Origin: JBGAJN01 sp044224905 | GTDB taxonomy: Bacteria; Verrucomicrobiota; Verrucomicrobiia; Limisphaerales; JBGAJN01 | NCBI GenBank assembly: GCA_044224905.1 | Contig: JBGAJN010000004.1 | Span: 682,001-746,000, forward strand | Reading direction: 5' to 3' | DNA: 64,000 nt | Shown here: positions 28,821-36,211 of the stretch, one piece after another | Layout of the letters: each line of letters begins with the position of its first letter | How positions within the stretch are numbered: position 1 is the stretch's first letter | Translations under genes and position numbers: made by a program | The notes under the pieces: generated by a model | The model's database searches: none | The model's input: the letters and a program-made list of their open reading frames with translations, nothing else | Told to the model about the DNA's origin: nothing

Positions 28821-28900
28821 CGCGGTGTGTTGCCGAATTACGTGCCGAGCGTCATGAGCGCTTCATTGGTCGTGGGGACGGATGCGGTTTGAAGTTGTGA
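28821..28900 (+). repeat. Direct repeat, copy 3 (diverged ilvD 3' end)
   Basis: 80 bases aligning to the last 81 bases of ilvD with about 19 mismatches and one gap. The reading frame is broken by the gap, and the last 13 bases (tttgaagttgtga) are identical. Weaker similarity may extend another 35 bases upstream. It ends 29 bases before the TIR gene start. Confidence 0.72.
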
Positions 28901-28917
28901 TAAATCTTGATTAACAT
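28889..28917 (+). promoter_or_regulatory. Possible sigma-70 promoter of the TIR operon
   Basis: TTGAAG (28889-28894) and TAACAT (28912-28917) are separated by 17 bases. The -35-like box is part of the ilvD-end repeat. Transcription would start about 6 bases before the TIR ATG, giving a nearly leaderless message, which fits the lack of a ribosome site there. This is by pattern only. Confidence 0.3.
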
Positions 28918-28929
28918 TCCGAACGTTGC

Positions 28930-29682
28930 ATGCAGGTTTTTATAAGTCATAGCCACAGGGATGATGCGATTGTTAATCGAATCGCCAAAGATCTCACGTC
29001 GCGTGGCGTGCAGGTGTGGCTTGATACTCATCAAATTGCGCTTGGCGATCAATTGGCAGACCGACTTAGCCAAGGCATAGAGGAAAGTGACGGCATACTC
29101 ATAATTCTCTCTCGGAATGTGGATCAAAGCCGCTATGTAACATTGGAAATCGCGTTCGCGATTGCGGCTCAGAGAAAAAATCCATCCAAGCGTGTAATTC
29201 CTGTTCTCGTCGATAAGCAAGCCGAAGTGCCATTCTTTCTCCGCGACGTTCTTTACTGTGATCTTTCCTCTGAGGACAAATACAACAGAAATTTAGACTC
29301 GCTGGTTTTAACTCTATCTCGTCCGCCGTTGAATCAAAGTGAGGTTGCAAAGCGAGACAATCGAAAGATCGAAGCCATACAAACCGAAATAGAATTACTA
29401 GAACAAGAAACGAAAGCCTTTGAAAAGGCGGCGAAACTACGTGAGCAGAGAGTCTTTTTGTTCATAAACTTGGCGATCGCAATAGCGGTCACCACCGTTG
29501 TTTTTGTGCTCTGGGCGTTCGGTATGTTTAAACCTGCCGATACCTCCCAGAATGGAAAGTGGTGGAACAACTTTATTCCCGGAGTTATTTCAGGCGTTTT
29601 GTGTTCAATCATCGCCGCTGGAATAACTCGGATCTTGAAGAAAAGATCGGTTCGTAAGGAGGTTGATAATGGCAACCGCTGA
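28930..29682 (+). CDS. TIR-domain protein with coiled coil and two membrane segments
   Basis: 250 residues. Residues 1-130 are a TIR domain: MQVFISHSHRDDAIVNRIAK (strand A and box 1), GVQVWLD, then SRYVTLE with Glu73 in the place of the catalytic glutamate of NAD-cleaving TIRs, and KRVIPVLVD. Residues ~147-172 are charged and helical, probably a coiled coil, followed by two membrane segments (~175-200 and 215-236) and a basic tail. Bacterial TIR proteins commonly act as NAD-consuming effectors in antiphage defence; a membrane tether on the C-terminal side is less common. The region is lower in GC, with A/T-ending codons unlike its neighbours, suggesting transfer. The next gene overlaps it by 14 bases. 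Confidence 0.87.
   Translation: MQVFISHSHRDDAIVNRIAKDLTSRGVQVWLDTHQIALGDQLADRLSQGIEESDGILIILSRNVDQSRYVTLEIAFAIAAQRKNPSKRVIPVLVDKQAEVPFFLRDVLYCDLSSEDKYNRNLDSLVLTLSRPPLNQSEVAKRDNRKIEAIQTEIELLEQETKAFEKAAKLREQRVFLFINLAIAIAVTTVVFVLWAFGMFKPADTSQNGKWWNNFIPGVISGVLCSIIAAGITRILKKRSVRKEVDNGNR
29656..29662 (+). promoter_or_regulatory. Strong ribosome binding site for the small membrane partner
   Basis: AAGGAGG lies inside the end of the TIR gene, six bases before the ATG at 29669. It fixes that start over the TTG at 29663 and shows the partner is translated from the same message. Confidence 0.8.
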
Positions 29683-30037
29683 CATAACCCCCATCCAGAT
29701 CGAAAGGGCGATGGAGCAACTTCGCCAGGAACGGGAAGTTTTCGATCAGAGAAAAGCTCAAGAGTCTCGATGGTTTGTCTTGCGTTTGGTCATGGGCTAC
29801 TCATCCATAGTTTTGTTGGTTGCCGTCATCATTATCTGTGGCTTTATTTTGTTTCACCCCGAGAAATTTCCTGACTTCACAGTTAAGGCTGCCGGTGCCG
29901 CTTTATTTGCAGACGTGGCTGGGCTCCTAATTAGCGTTTGGAAAATTGTGCTCAAGCCCGATTTCGTTACGAAACTAGCCCCTGAAACTAAACAACCCTT
30001 AACGGGCGCACGGAGAGAAAATAGAACAGATACGTAA
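29669..30037 (+). CDS. Small two-span membrane protein coupled to the TIR gene
   Basis: 122 residues. A charged helical N-terminus (IQIERAMEQLRQEREVFDQR) leads into two hydrophobic segments at about 38-61 (GYSSIVLLVAVIIICGFILF) and 71-92 (AGAALFADVAGLLISVWKIV), followed by a short polar tail. It resembles the short membrane proteins that accompany conflict-type effectors such as TIR or TRADD-N proteins, but that family link is from memory and untested. Its start lies within the TIR gene with a strong ribosome site, so the two proteins are made together and may form one membrane complex. No enzymatic motif is visible. Confidence 0.78.
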   Translation: MATADITPIQIERAMEQLRQEREVFDQRKAQESRWFVLRLVMGYSSIVLLVAVIIICGFILFHPEKFPDFTVKAAGAALFADVAGLLISVWKIVLKPDFVTKLAPETKQPLTGARRENRTDT

Positions 30038-30095
30038 GCCCCCACCTGGATTCTATACCCCAGCCCCGCGTTGGTCCGAGCCGGACGGGCGAGGA

Positions 30096-30264
30096 GGCGG
30101 TCTGTGACCGCCGGTCCTCGCGGACGACCATCATTCGGCGCTCACAGAGCGCCGCTACAAAAGCTCCGCTCCAACGCCGGGCTGAATGATTTTGCTCCGT
30201 TGGAGCAACGGCTGAATGACTTGGTTCGGTTGCGGCAAAATCGGAGCGCGGGTCGGTGACCCGC
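30096..30264. repeat. Cluster of three short hairpins with 7-base stems and 3-base loops
   Basis: ggcggtc-tgt-gaccgcc (30096-30112, extended by an outer gagga/tcctc stem), ggcgctc-aca-gagcgcc (30137-30153) and gcgggtc-ggt-gacccgc (30248-30264) share one architecture but differ in stem sequence. All stems are perfect. They resemble small dispersed intergenic hairpins of this phylum. The first two could act as transcription end signals for the TIR pair, but no T-run follows. Confidence 0.75.
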
Positions 30265-30369
30265 AGCGATTTCGCCCATCCAAACGACGTGGAAATTCGT
30301 GACGGTGTGCTCGCGTCCACGTTGCTGCGACTCACCGAATCGCGCTCCATTCACAAATCCCGACCCTTC

Positions 30370-31041
30370 ACCGGTTTTTTTGCCGCGTCCCCTGACGGCA
30401 TTTCCATATCCACTGCCGGGTTTTCGGCGTCCGGTGACGGATTTCCCGAATCGGCTGACAGTTTTACCCAATCCGTTGACGGTTCTTCCGCATCGGGTGA
30501 CGGTTTTGGCAAATTGGATGACGGGTTCTCAGAAGCCGATGACAGGTTTGCGCGACCGGCTGACGGCTTTTCCGCTTCCGCTGACGGTTTTGCTAAATTG
30601 GATGACGGTTTTGCCACGTCGGCTGACAGGTTTGCGGAATCGGCTGACGGTTTTTCTCAATCCGCTGACGGGTTTTGGGCATTTCCTGCCGGTTTTGCCG
30701 TTTCGGACGACGATTTTGCGCAATTTGCCCGTGGCTTTTTGGCATCGGCTTAAGGCTTTTTGGAAAACGCCTGAGCGTTTTCGGCAAACGCCCGAGGGTT
30801 TTGGGCTTCGGCTTGAGGATTTGTGGCAAACTCCCGAGGGTTTGCCGCGTCCGCTCAGGCGTTTTCGGCAAAAGGTCGGGCTTTTTCCGCAAAAGGTCAG
30901 GCGTTTGGCGCAAACGCTCGGGCGTTTTCCGCATCCGCCCGAGGGTTTGCCGAATCGGCTCAAGGCTTTTGGGCAAACGCCTGAGGTTTCGCGGAATCCG
31001 ACCAACCGTTTCCGGCAACGGTCAGGCGATGTTCGGAGGAC
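30370..31041. repeat. Tandem array, 32 degenerate units of exactly 21 bp
   Basis: Cutting the sequence every 21 bases from 30370 lines up 32 units with no phase slip. In the first half the unit core is GCTGACGGTTTT followed by a variable piece usually ending TCG or TCC. In the second half it drifts to GCCTGAGGGTTTT and units usually end AAAC. A T-run of 3-7 bases sits at the same place in nearly all units. Read in one plus frame it gives heptads such as ADGFAKL and ADGFSQS up to a stop at 30753. On the minus strand it gives heptads such as AKPSAEA. The frames are not consistent along the array, so a coding origin is possible but a protein today is doubtful. Confidence 0.9.
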
Positions 31042-31124
31042 ACCGATGCTGGAGACGAAGGTACGCAGGTCTTCTCAAGAATGCACTTTTTGGTCGACAA
31101 ATCTTGCTCCACAGGGGACAAAAA

Positions 31125-33755
31125 ATGGAGAACCCATTCCCGAACCAAACCAGAATGAAAACCCATCCGTACGTCAAAAAACTCTTCGTAATCTTCCTGC
31201 TGCAGTGTACGCCCCTGATCGTGACGGCCGCCAAAGCGGCCACCATTTGGGACGGCCCGGTGATCACGTTCACCCAGAGCGCACCCTACCCCAACCCCGG
31301 GGATCGGGATCAGTTGACCACCAACGTGGCGCTGACCCGCATCGGCACTTCGTTGGGCGGCGGGAACGGCGGGATGTTTAACGCCGTCAGTGAAACCAAT
31401 TTCACCCGTTTCGTCAGCCCGGCCGGAACCGAATGGGCCGTGGGCTCGCTCTCCAACTATGCGTCGTTGAGTTACACGAATTGGGAAAGCGCCAACGGCG
31501 GAAGCCCGGTGTTCACTCTTCCCAACGTGCAACTGGTGGTGCACCTCATTGCCGATGACATTTACCTGTCGCTGAAGTTCACCGCGCTCGGCGGACACGG
31601 TGCCGGCGGGTTCACTTATGAACGCTCCACTCCGGCAGTAACCAACACGCCACCGACGGTCACGATCACGTCGCCCACCAACGGAGCCACCTTCACCTCG
31701 CCGGCCATTGTTCCCATCATCGCCAACGCGACTGACACCGATGGCAGCGTGACAAATCTGGCGCTCTTTGATGGCGCGACGTTCCTCGGGGCGACCAACA
31801 ACACAAACTTCACGCTCTCGGTGAGCCTCGCCGCCGGTGGCCATGCGCTCACGGCGGTGGCCACGGACAACCTCGGGCTCTCAACCACTTCCGCAGTCGT
31901 CAACGTGACGGTCAACGTCGGGAACCTGCCACCCAGCGTCACGATCTCCAACCCGATCGACAACGCCACGTTCGGCAACACGGACAGCATCGCCGTCAAC
32001 GTGGTCGCGACCGATCCGGATAACAGCGTGACGAACGTCCAAGTGTTCAACGGGACGAACTTGCTGCGCAACTTTACCGCCGCCCCCTACAACTTCTCCG
32101 CCACCGCCATCGCCGGCAGTTTCGCGCTGGGCACGAATATCCTGACCGCGGTGGCCACGGACAACCTCGGTCTGATGGCAACCTCGGCGCCGGTGCGCGT
32201 GATCATCGCCCGCTATCTCCCGGCGCTTACCAACGGGAACATCGCCATCCTTCTCAAGCCGATCGCCACCGGCCTCGCCGCGCCCGACTACGCGATCAGT
32301 CCGCCCGGCGACACCAACCGACTGTTCGTCGTGGAGCAAAACGGGCTGTTGAGAATCATCCAGAACGGAACCTTGCTGCCCGGCGCGGCGCTCGACATTT
32401 CCGGAGTGATTTCGAATTCGCTCAACCCCGCGAGCGCCAACGACGAGCGCGGTTTCCTCGGGCTGGCCTTTCATCCCGGTTTCAACAACCCGGCCAGCCC
32501 CGGTTACCGGACGCTCTACACTTACAACAGCCAGCCACTGGGCACCGGCCCAACGTACGCCGCTCCGAACAGCGCCTCGCAGGGCTACAAGAACGCCGTC
32601 AACGAATGGAAAATCTCGAGCACGAACGCCAATGTGGTGGACCCGGCCTCGCGGCGGGAAATTATTTCCTTCGGCAAGAACGCGAACAATCATAACGGCG
32701 GTACGATCGCCTTCGGACCTGACGGCTACCTGTATCTCGGTTTGGGTGACGGCGGCAACGCGAACGACGTCGGACTCAGCCACATCGAACCCGGCGGCAA
32801 CGCCCAAAACTTGACGACGCCGCTCGGCAAGATGCTGCGGTTTGATCCGCTCAATCCCGCGCTCAATCCGGCGAGCCCGGACCCGGTCAGCACCAACGGC
32901 CAATACCGCATCCCGACGAGCAACCCCTTCCAAGCACCGGGTGAAGTGCCGGAGATTTACGCCCGCGGATTGCGCAATCCCTATCGCTTTTCTTTCGACC
33001 GCGCCAACGGCGATTTGATCGTGGCGGATGTCGGACAGAACAACGTCGAGGAAATTGACCGCATCACGCTCGGTGGCAACTACGGCTGGCCGATCAAAGA
33101 AGGCGACTTCCTTTTCAATCGCACCAACGGTCCCAGCGGCAACGCCGGCACCATCGGAGCACCGCCGGGAAATCGCAGCCCGGGAAGTCCCGCCGGGCTG
33201 ATCGATCCGATCGTCGGCACGTTGGGCACACTCGTCTACGACCATAACGACGGCATCTCCATCACCGGCGGCTTCGTCTATCGTGGATCAGCCATCCCCG
33301 CGCTGTATGGAAAATACGTCTTCGGCGATCTGGCATTAAAAACCGCTCCGACGCGGGTGGACGGACGCCTCTTCTACGCCGATCTGGAGACCGGTTTGAT
33401 CAAGGCGTTTCCGTTGTTCCAATTTGGCGGCTCGGCGATTCTCCCGAATGGCCTGACCGTTCACGGCTTCGGTCAAGATGCCGACGGCGAGCTCTACGCA
33501 TTGGTGACCAACACCGCCGCCAACGGAAGCGGCGGCATCATTTACAAAATCTCGCCGGTCGCACTCACGATCCAGTCGGCAGGCAGCAACGCCGTGGATA
33601 TTTCCTGGCCCGCTGCGGGCGGGCGACTGCAAGCGCAGACCAACAATTTCGGCACCAATTGGGTCACCGTAAATGGGTCGACGTCGACCAACCGTCTGGT
33701 CGTTCCCATCAATCCCGCCGACACCAACGTATTCTACCGGCTGATCCTGCCGTAA
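31125..33755 (+). CDS. Secreted PQQ-dependent sugar dehydrogenase (glucose/sorbosone type) with Ig-like domains
   Basis: 876 residues. The ATG at 31125 has AGGGG eight bases upstream; the signal peptide (VKKLFVIFLLQCTPLIVTAA) starts ten codons later. Residues ~50-170 form an uncharacterised beta domain (TIWDGPVITFTQSAPYPNPG). Two bacterial Ig-like domains follow (PPTVTITSPTNGATF and PPSVTISNPIDNATF). A soluble aldose-dehydrogenase beta-propeller covers ~380-800 (RLFVVEQNGLLRIIQNG, DERGFLGLAFHPGF, NNHNGGTIAFGPDGYLYLGL, ARGLRNPYRFSFD). Enzymes of this family oxidise sugars in the periplasm using PQQ. The end reads FYRLILP. A longer frame through the upstream 21-bp array is accidental. A terminator follows. 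Confidence 0.87.
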   Translation: MENPFPNQTRMKTHPYVKKLFVIFLLQCTPLIVTAAKAATIWDGPVITFTQSAPYPNPGDRDQLTTNVALTRIGTSLGGGNGGMFNAVSETNFTRFVSPAGTEWAVGSLSNYASLSYTNWESANGGSPVFTLPNVQLVVHLIADDIYLSLKFTALGGHGAGGFTYERSTPAVTNTPPTVTITSPTNGATFTSPAIVPIIANATDTDGSVTNLALFDGATFLGATNNTNFTLSVSLAAGGHALTAVATDNLGLSTTSAVVNVTVNVGNLPPSVTISNPIDNATFGNTDSIAVNVVATDPDNSVTNVQVFNGTNLLRNFTAAPYNFSATAIAGSFALGTNILTAVATDNLGLMATSAPVRVIIARYLPALTNGNIAILLKPIATGLAAPDYAISPPGDTNRLFVVEQNGLLRIIQNGTLLPGAALDISGVISNSLNPASANDERGFLGLAFHPGFNNPASPGYRTLYTYNSQPLGTGPTYAAPNSASQGYKNAVNEWKISSTNANVVDPASRREIISFGKNANNHNGGTIAFGPDGYLYLGLGDGGNANDVGLSHIEPGGNAQNLTTPLGKMLRFDPLNPALNPASPDPVSTNGQYRIPTSNPFQAPGEVPEIYARGLRNPYRFSFDRANGDLIVADVGQNNVEEIDRITLGGNYGWPIKEGDFLFNRTNGPSGNAGTIGAPPGNRSPGSPAGLIDPIVGTLGTLVYDHNDGISITGGFVYRGSAIPALYGKYVFGDLALKTAPTRVDGRLFYADLETGLIKAFPLFQFGGSAILPNGLTVHGFGQDADGELYALVTNTAANGSGGIIYKISPVALTIQSAGSNAVDISWPAAGGRLQAQTNNFGTNWVTVNGSTSTNRLVVPINPADTNVFYRLILP

Positions 33756-33793
33756 CCGCTCCAGCCATACCTCGATAGAGGCGAATCCCTTAC

Positions 33794-33830
33794 GCGGCCG
33801 GGTTGAAGTTCGACCCGGCCGCACTTTCTT
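33794..33830 (+). terminator. Rho-independent terminator after the sugar dehydrogenase
   Basis: A perfect 10-base stem, gcggccgggt (33794-33803) and acccggccgc (33813-33822), with a 9-base loop, followed by actttctt. It begins 38 bases after the stop codon. This is the clearest intrinsic terminator in the window. Confidence 0.85.
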
Positions 33831-33935
33831 GAAATCGTCTCCGAGCGTCGATCAGCCCAATGAATCGATCGGCGACGCGATCAACGCCGGGAAGTATTCC
33901 CTAGAAATTCGCCGCCGCAGAGACGAGGGTGGCTC

Positions 33936-34301
33936 ATGATTTTGATCACGTCCAACCTCTCGCGCCAGTTGTTGTTCGTGCATTACAGCGGGCAGGTGCA
34001 GCCGGGGGATTTTGAAAGCAGCCGCGCGGATTTCGTCGTGCAGCTTCGCGCGATGAAGCCGGGCTTCCGTCTGTTGTCCGATCTGACCGCGTTGGACTCC
34101 ATGAATGCGGCGTGCGCGGGAGAACTGGGGCAAATGATGAAGTTGGTGGCCGAGGCGGGCGTGGGTCGGGTGGTGCGCATCATCCCCGATCCGAAAAAGG
34201 ACATCGGTCTTAATATTCTCGCGGCCTTCCATTATCGCGGGCGTCCGCGCCCCGCTACGTGTGACACGATGGACGAGGCGGCCAAGGTGCTCGGGTTGTA
34301 A
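33936..34301 (+). CDS. STAS/SpoIIAA-like single-domain protein
   Basis: 121 residues, cytoplasmic, with alternating strands and helices. MILITSNLSRQLLFVHYSGQ, then FRLLSDLTALDSMNAACAGE, then VGRVVRIIPDPKKDIGL resemble the SpoIIAA/STAS-like fold used for protein-protein switching. The conserved serine of anti-anti-sigma factors is not evident, so the partner-switch role is uncertain. GAGGGTGG precedes the ATG. It stands alone between a terminator and a secreted protein gene; no kinase or sigma partner is adjacent. Confidence 0.6.
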   Translation: MILITSNLSRQLLFVHYSGQVQPGDFESSRADFVVQLRAMKPGFRLLSDLTALDSMNAACAGELGQMMKLVAEAGVGRVVRIIPDPKKDIGLNILAAFHYRGRPRPATCDTMDEAAKVLGL

Positions 34302-34485
34302 TGCAAGCCACCGCATTCACGGGAACCTGATGGCGTCCCGTGTCCTCGATCAACGCTGATCCTCCGCAGGCGACGAGCGAGTTCAAAACCTTGGCGATTC
34401 GCCGCGTATCAGTGGTCGTCGTTCGCGAAGCATCATCGCGCCGAACTTGCCGCGAGCCCGTGGAGGTCGCTACCATGGCGACCTC

Positions 34486-36129
34486 ATGCGCATTCCGCTT
34501 TTCCCCGTCCTCCGCACACGCTTTTCATTCCACGTCTTTCTCCGCGCCGCGCTTGCCGTTTTGGTGACAGGGGCCGCGGAAAGTTTCGCCGCGGAGACGA
34601 TGAAGGACGGAACTCCCGATTTCTTCGCCGTCGTTCGTCGCTACGCCGACGCGATGATCGAACACAGCCGGGAGAATTTGCCGGACCCGAAGCTGCCTTT
34701 GTTCCCGATCGTCCTCACGCGGGACACCTACAAGATTCCTCCAGGCAAGGTGGGCAATCTCGTGATCGCGCGGACGCCACAGGAGTTCAAGAACATCGCG
34801 AACATCCACCACGACCTGAACCTCTATCAAATCTTCTACGCGCTGACGAAACTCACGGGCGATGCGAAGTATGCCGCCGAAGCGGATCGCGTGATCAACT
34901 ACTTCCTGAAGAACTGTCAGGAACCGAAATATGGATTCTTCTGCTGGGGCGAACACCTCGGCTGGGACGTGCTCGCGAATGCGCCCGGTGGTTTCCCGCC
35001 GGCCGATCCGAAGAACGGCATGATTCACGAATTTTACCGGCCGTGGATTTATTGGGAGAAGTCGTTCGACATGGCGCCGGACGCGTGCCTGCGTTTCGCG
35101 CAAGCGCTCTGGCGGCATCAGATCAACCACGACAAGGAACCGATTTCGTTCTCGCGCCACGCGATGATCGCGAGCGTCACGCCCAGCCGGCGCGGCAAGG
35201 ACTTCCCGCGGCATGGCGGATTCTACATCGCCACGTGGGCGGCGGCTTACAAGCGAACGGCTGACCCGGAGATGCTCAAGGCGATCGAAGCGATGGTCGC
35301 GGCGTTCGAAGCGCGGCGTAATCCCAAGTCCGGCGCGATCCCGCACGGCACGGATGACTTTGCCTTCACGCGCGACGGCAAATCGAGCGCCTACGTTTAC
35401 ACGCAGAGTCCGGTTTCGCTCGCGGTGGATTTGACGGACGCGGCCCCGGCGATGCCGGATGCGCTCAAGCAACGCATGCTGGCCTTGGCGAAAAGTATCG
35501 ACGCGTCGTTCCTCGCCACGCCGCATGATCCCGGCCCCGGCGGCAAAGGCTTCGTTCTTTTCGCCGATCCCACGACGCTCGCGCCGACCGAGTACTGGCA
35601 GTCGAAGGAAGATCTCGCGAAGGGCACGGCGCCGCGGCGCATTCCCTACACGGGCGGCTGGCGTTCATCGTACACCGGCCAGCATCCGCACACGTGGGTC
35701 GTGCCCGCGCTCATGGCGCGCTTCGAGCAGACGGGCAACGAAGGCTATAAAAAATTGCTGCTCGCCAGCGCCAACAACTACCTCACGTCGGATCCCGATT
35801 CCACGCTCGCCGAAAAACCGAAGAGCAAATCGGAGCGCGCGCCCGATGTCGAATCTGGTTCCATTGGCAACGTCATCATCCTGCTCAACGCCGCGTTCAA
35901 GATGACCCACGACGATAAATATCTCGCGCGCGCCGAATGGTATTCCGCGTGGGCGGTGAAGAAATTCTGGCCCGATCAAAACCCGCTCCCGCGCGCGTCC
36001 GTGCGGGAGAACATTTATTCCGCCGCCTCGCGTTGCGATACGCTTGCTATGGCGATGCTCCAAACTTCGCTGCTGCGGAATCAGCCGGCGCGGGAAAAAG
36101 AAGTGAGTTTGATCGCCACGGACCGCTAG
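34486..36129 (+). CDS. Secreted alpha/alpha-toroid protein, possibly a polysaccharide lyase or hydrolase
   Basis: 547 residues from the ATG at 34486; the TTG at 34447 is less likely. A signal peptide is present (FLRAALAVLVTGAAESFAAE). The body is helix-rich with repeated pairs of helices (HHDLNLYQIFYALTKLTGDAKY, GGFYIATWAAAYKRTADPEML, IGNVIILLNAAFKMTHDDKY), the pattern of an (alpha/alpha) toroid as in several lyase and hydrolase families. Conserved-looking stretches are FFCWGEHLGWDV and YTGQHPHTWVVPALM. No specific family could be named. It may act on a glycan with its secreted neighbours. Confidence 0.6.
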   Translation: MRIPLFPVLRTRFSFHVFLRAALAVLVTGAAESFAAETMKDGTPDFFAVVRRYADAMIEHSRENLPDPKLPLFPIVLTRDTYKIPPGKVGNLVIARTPQEFKNIANIHHDLNLYQIFYALTKLTGDAKYAAEADRVINYFLKNCQEPKYGFFCWGEHLGWDVLANAPGGFPPADPKNGMIHEFYRPWIYWEKSFDMAPDACLRFAQALWRHQINHDKEPISFSRHAMIASVTPSRRGKDFPRHGGFYIATWAAAYKRTADPEMLKAIEAMVAAFEARRNPKSGAIPHGTDDFAFTRDGKSSAYVYTQSPVSLAVDLTDAAPAMPDALKQRMLALAKSIDASFLATPHDPGPGGKGFVLFADPTTLAPTEYWQSKEDLAKGTAPRRIPYTGGWRSSYTGQHPHTWVVPALMARFEQTGNEGYKKLLLASANNYLTSDPDSTLAEKPKSKSERAPDVESGSIGNVIILLNAAFKMTHDDKYLARAEWYSAWAVKKFWPDQNPLPRASVRENIYSAASRCDTLAMAMLQTSLLRNQPAREKEVSLIATDR

Positions 36130-36211
36130 AATCGCATCAACGAGAATTGCCGGGAAAAGGACACGTAGCCCGGAACGCCAAAGTCCCGGAAGCGCGCAAT
36201 TTGCCTAGCCT

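Larger units (their letters stand above)
28433..28929. other. Repeat-rich intergenic region between the beta-helix and TIR genes
   Basis: About 500 bases without a credible gene. At 28594-28628 lies a degenerate copy of the sequence at 24826-24860. At 28681-28730 is an inverted pair (agctccg...gcggcat against atgccgctc...ggagct), followed near 28760-28780 by a related ccgctcctgacgg motif of the kind dispersed between genes in this phylum. At 28821-28900 is the diverged third copy of the ilvD 3' end. GC content drops towards the TIR gene. Confidence 0.7.
30038..31124. other. Gene-free region with hairpins and a 21-bp repeat array
   Basis: Over 1 kb without a convincing gene. It contains three 7-3-7 hairpins (30096-30264), an imperfect 30-base tandem near 30180-30240, and the 32-unit 21-bp array (30370-31041). 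After the array comes about 80 bases of leader for the sugar dehydrogenase gene, including its ribosome site. Several long open frames cross the array on both strands, but they arise because a 21-base unit without stop codons keeps every frame open. Confidence 0.7.

Noticed and set aside
30256..30753. Open frame of 165 codons with ADGF-type heptads across the 21-bp array
   Set aside because: It begins with GTG in a hairpin region, has no ribosome site, and the heptad frame is lost in the second half of the array. All six frames are open here because the unit lacks stops.
30370..31041. CRISPR array
   Set aside because: Unit length is only 21 bases, no alternation of constant repeat and unique spacer, and no cas genes nearby.
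30675..31124. N-terminal extension of the sugar dehydrogenase through the 21-bp array
   Set aside because: The signal peptide and ribosome site lie at 31125 and later; the extension is Arg/Gly-rich repeat translation.
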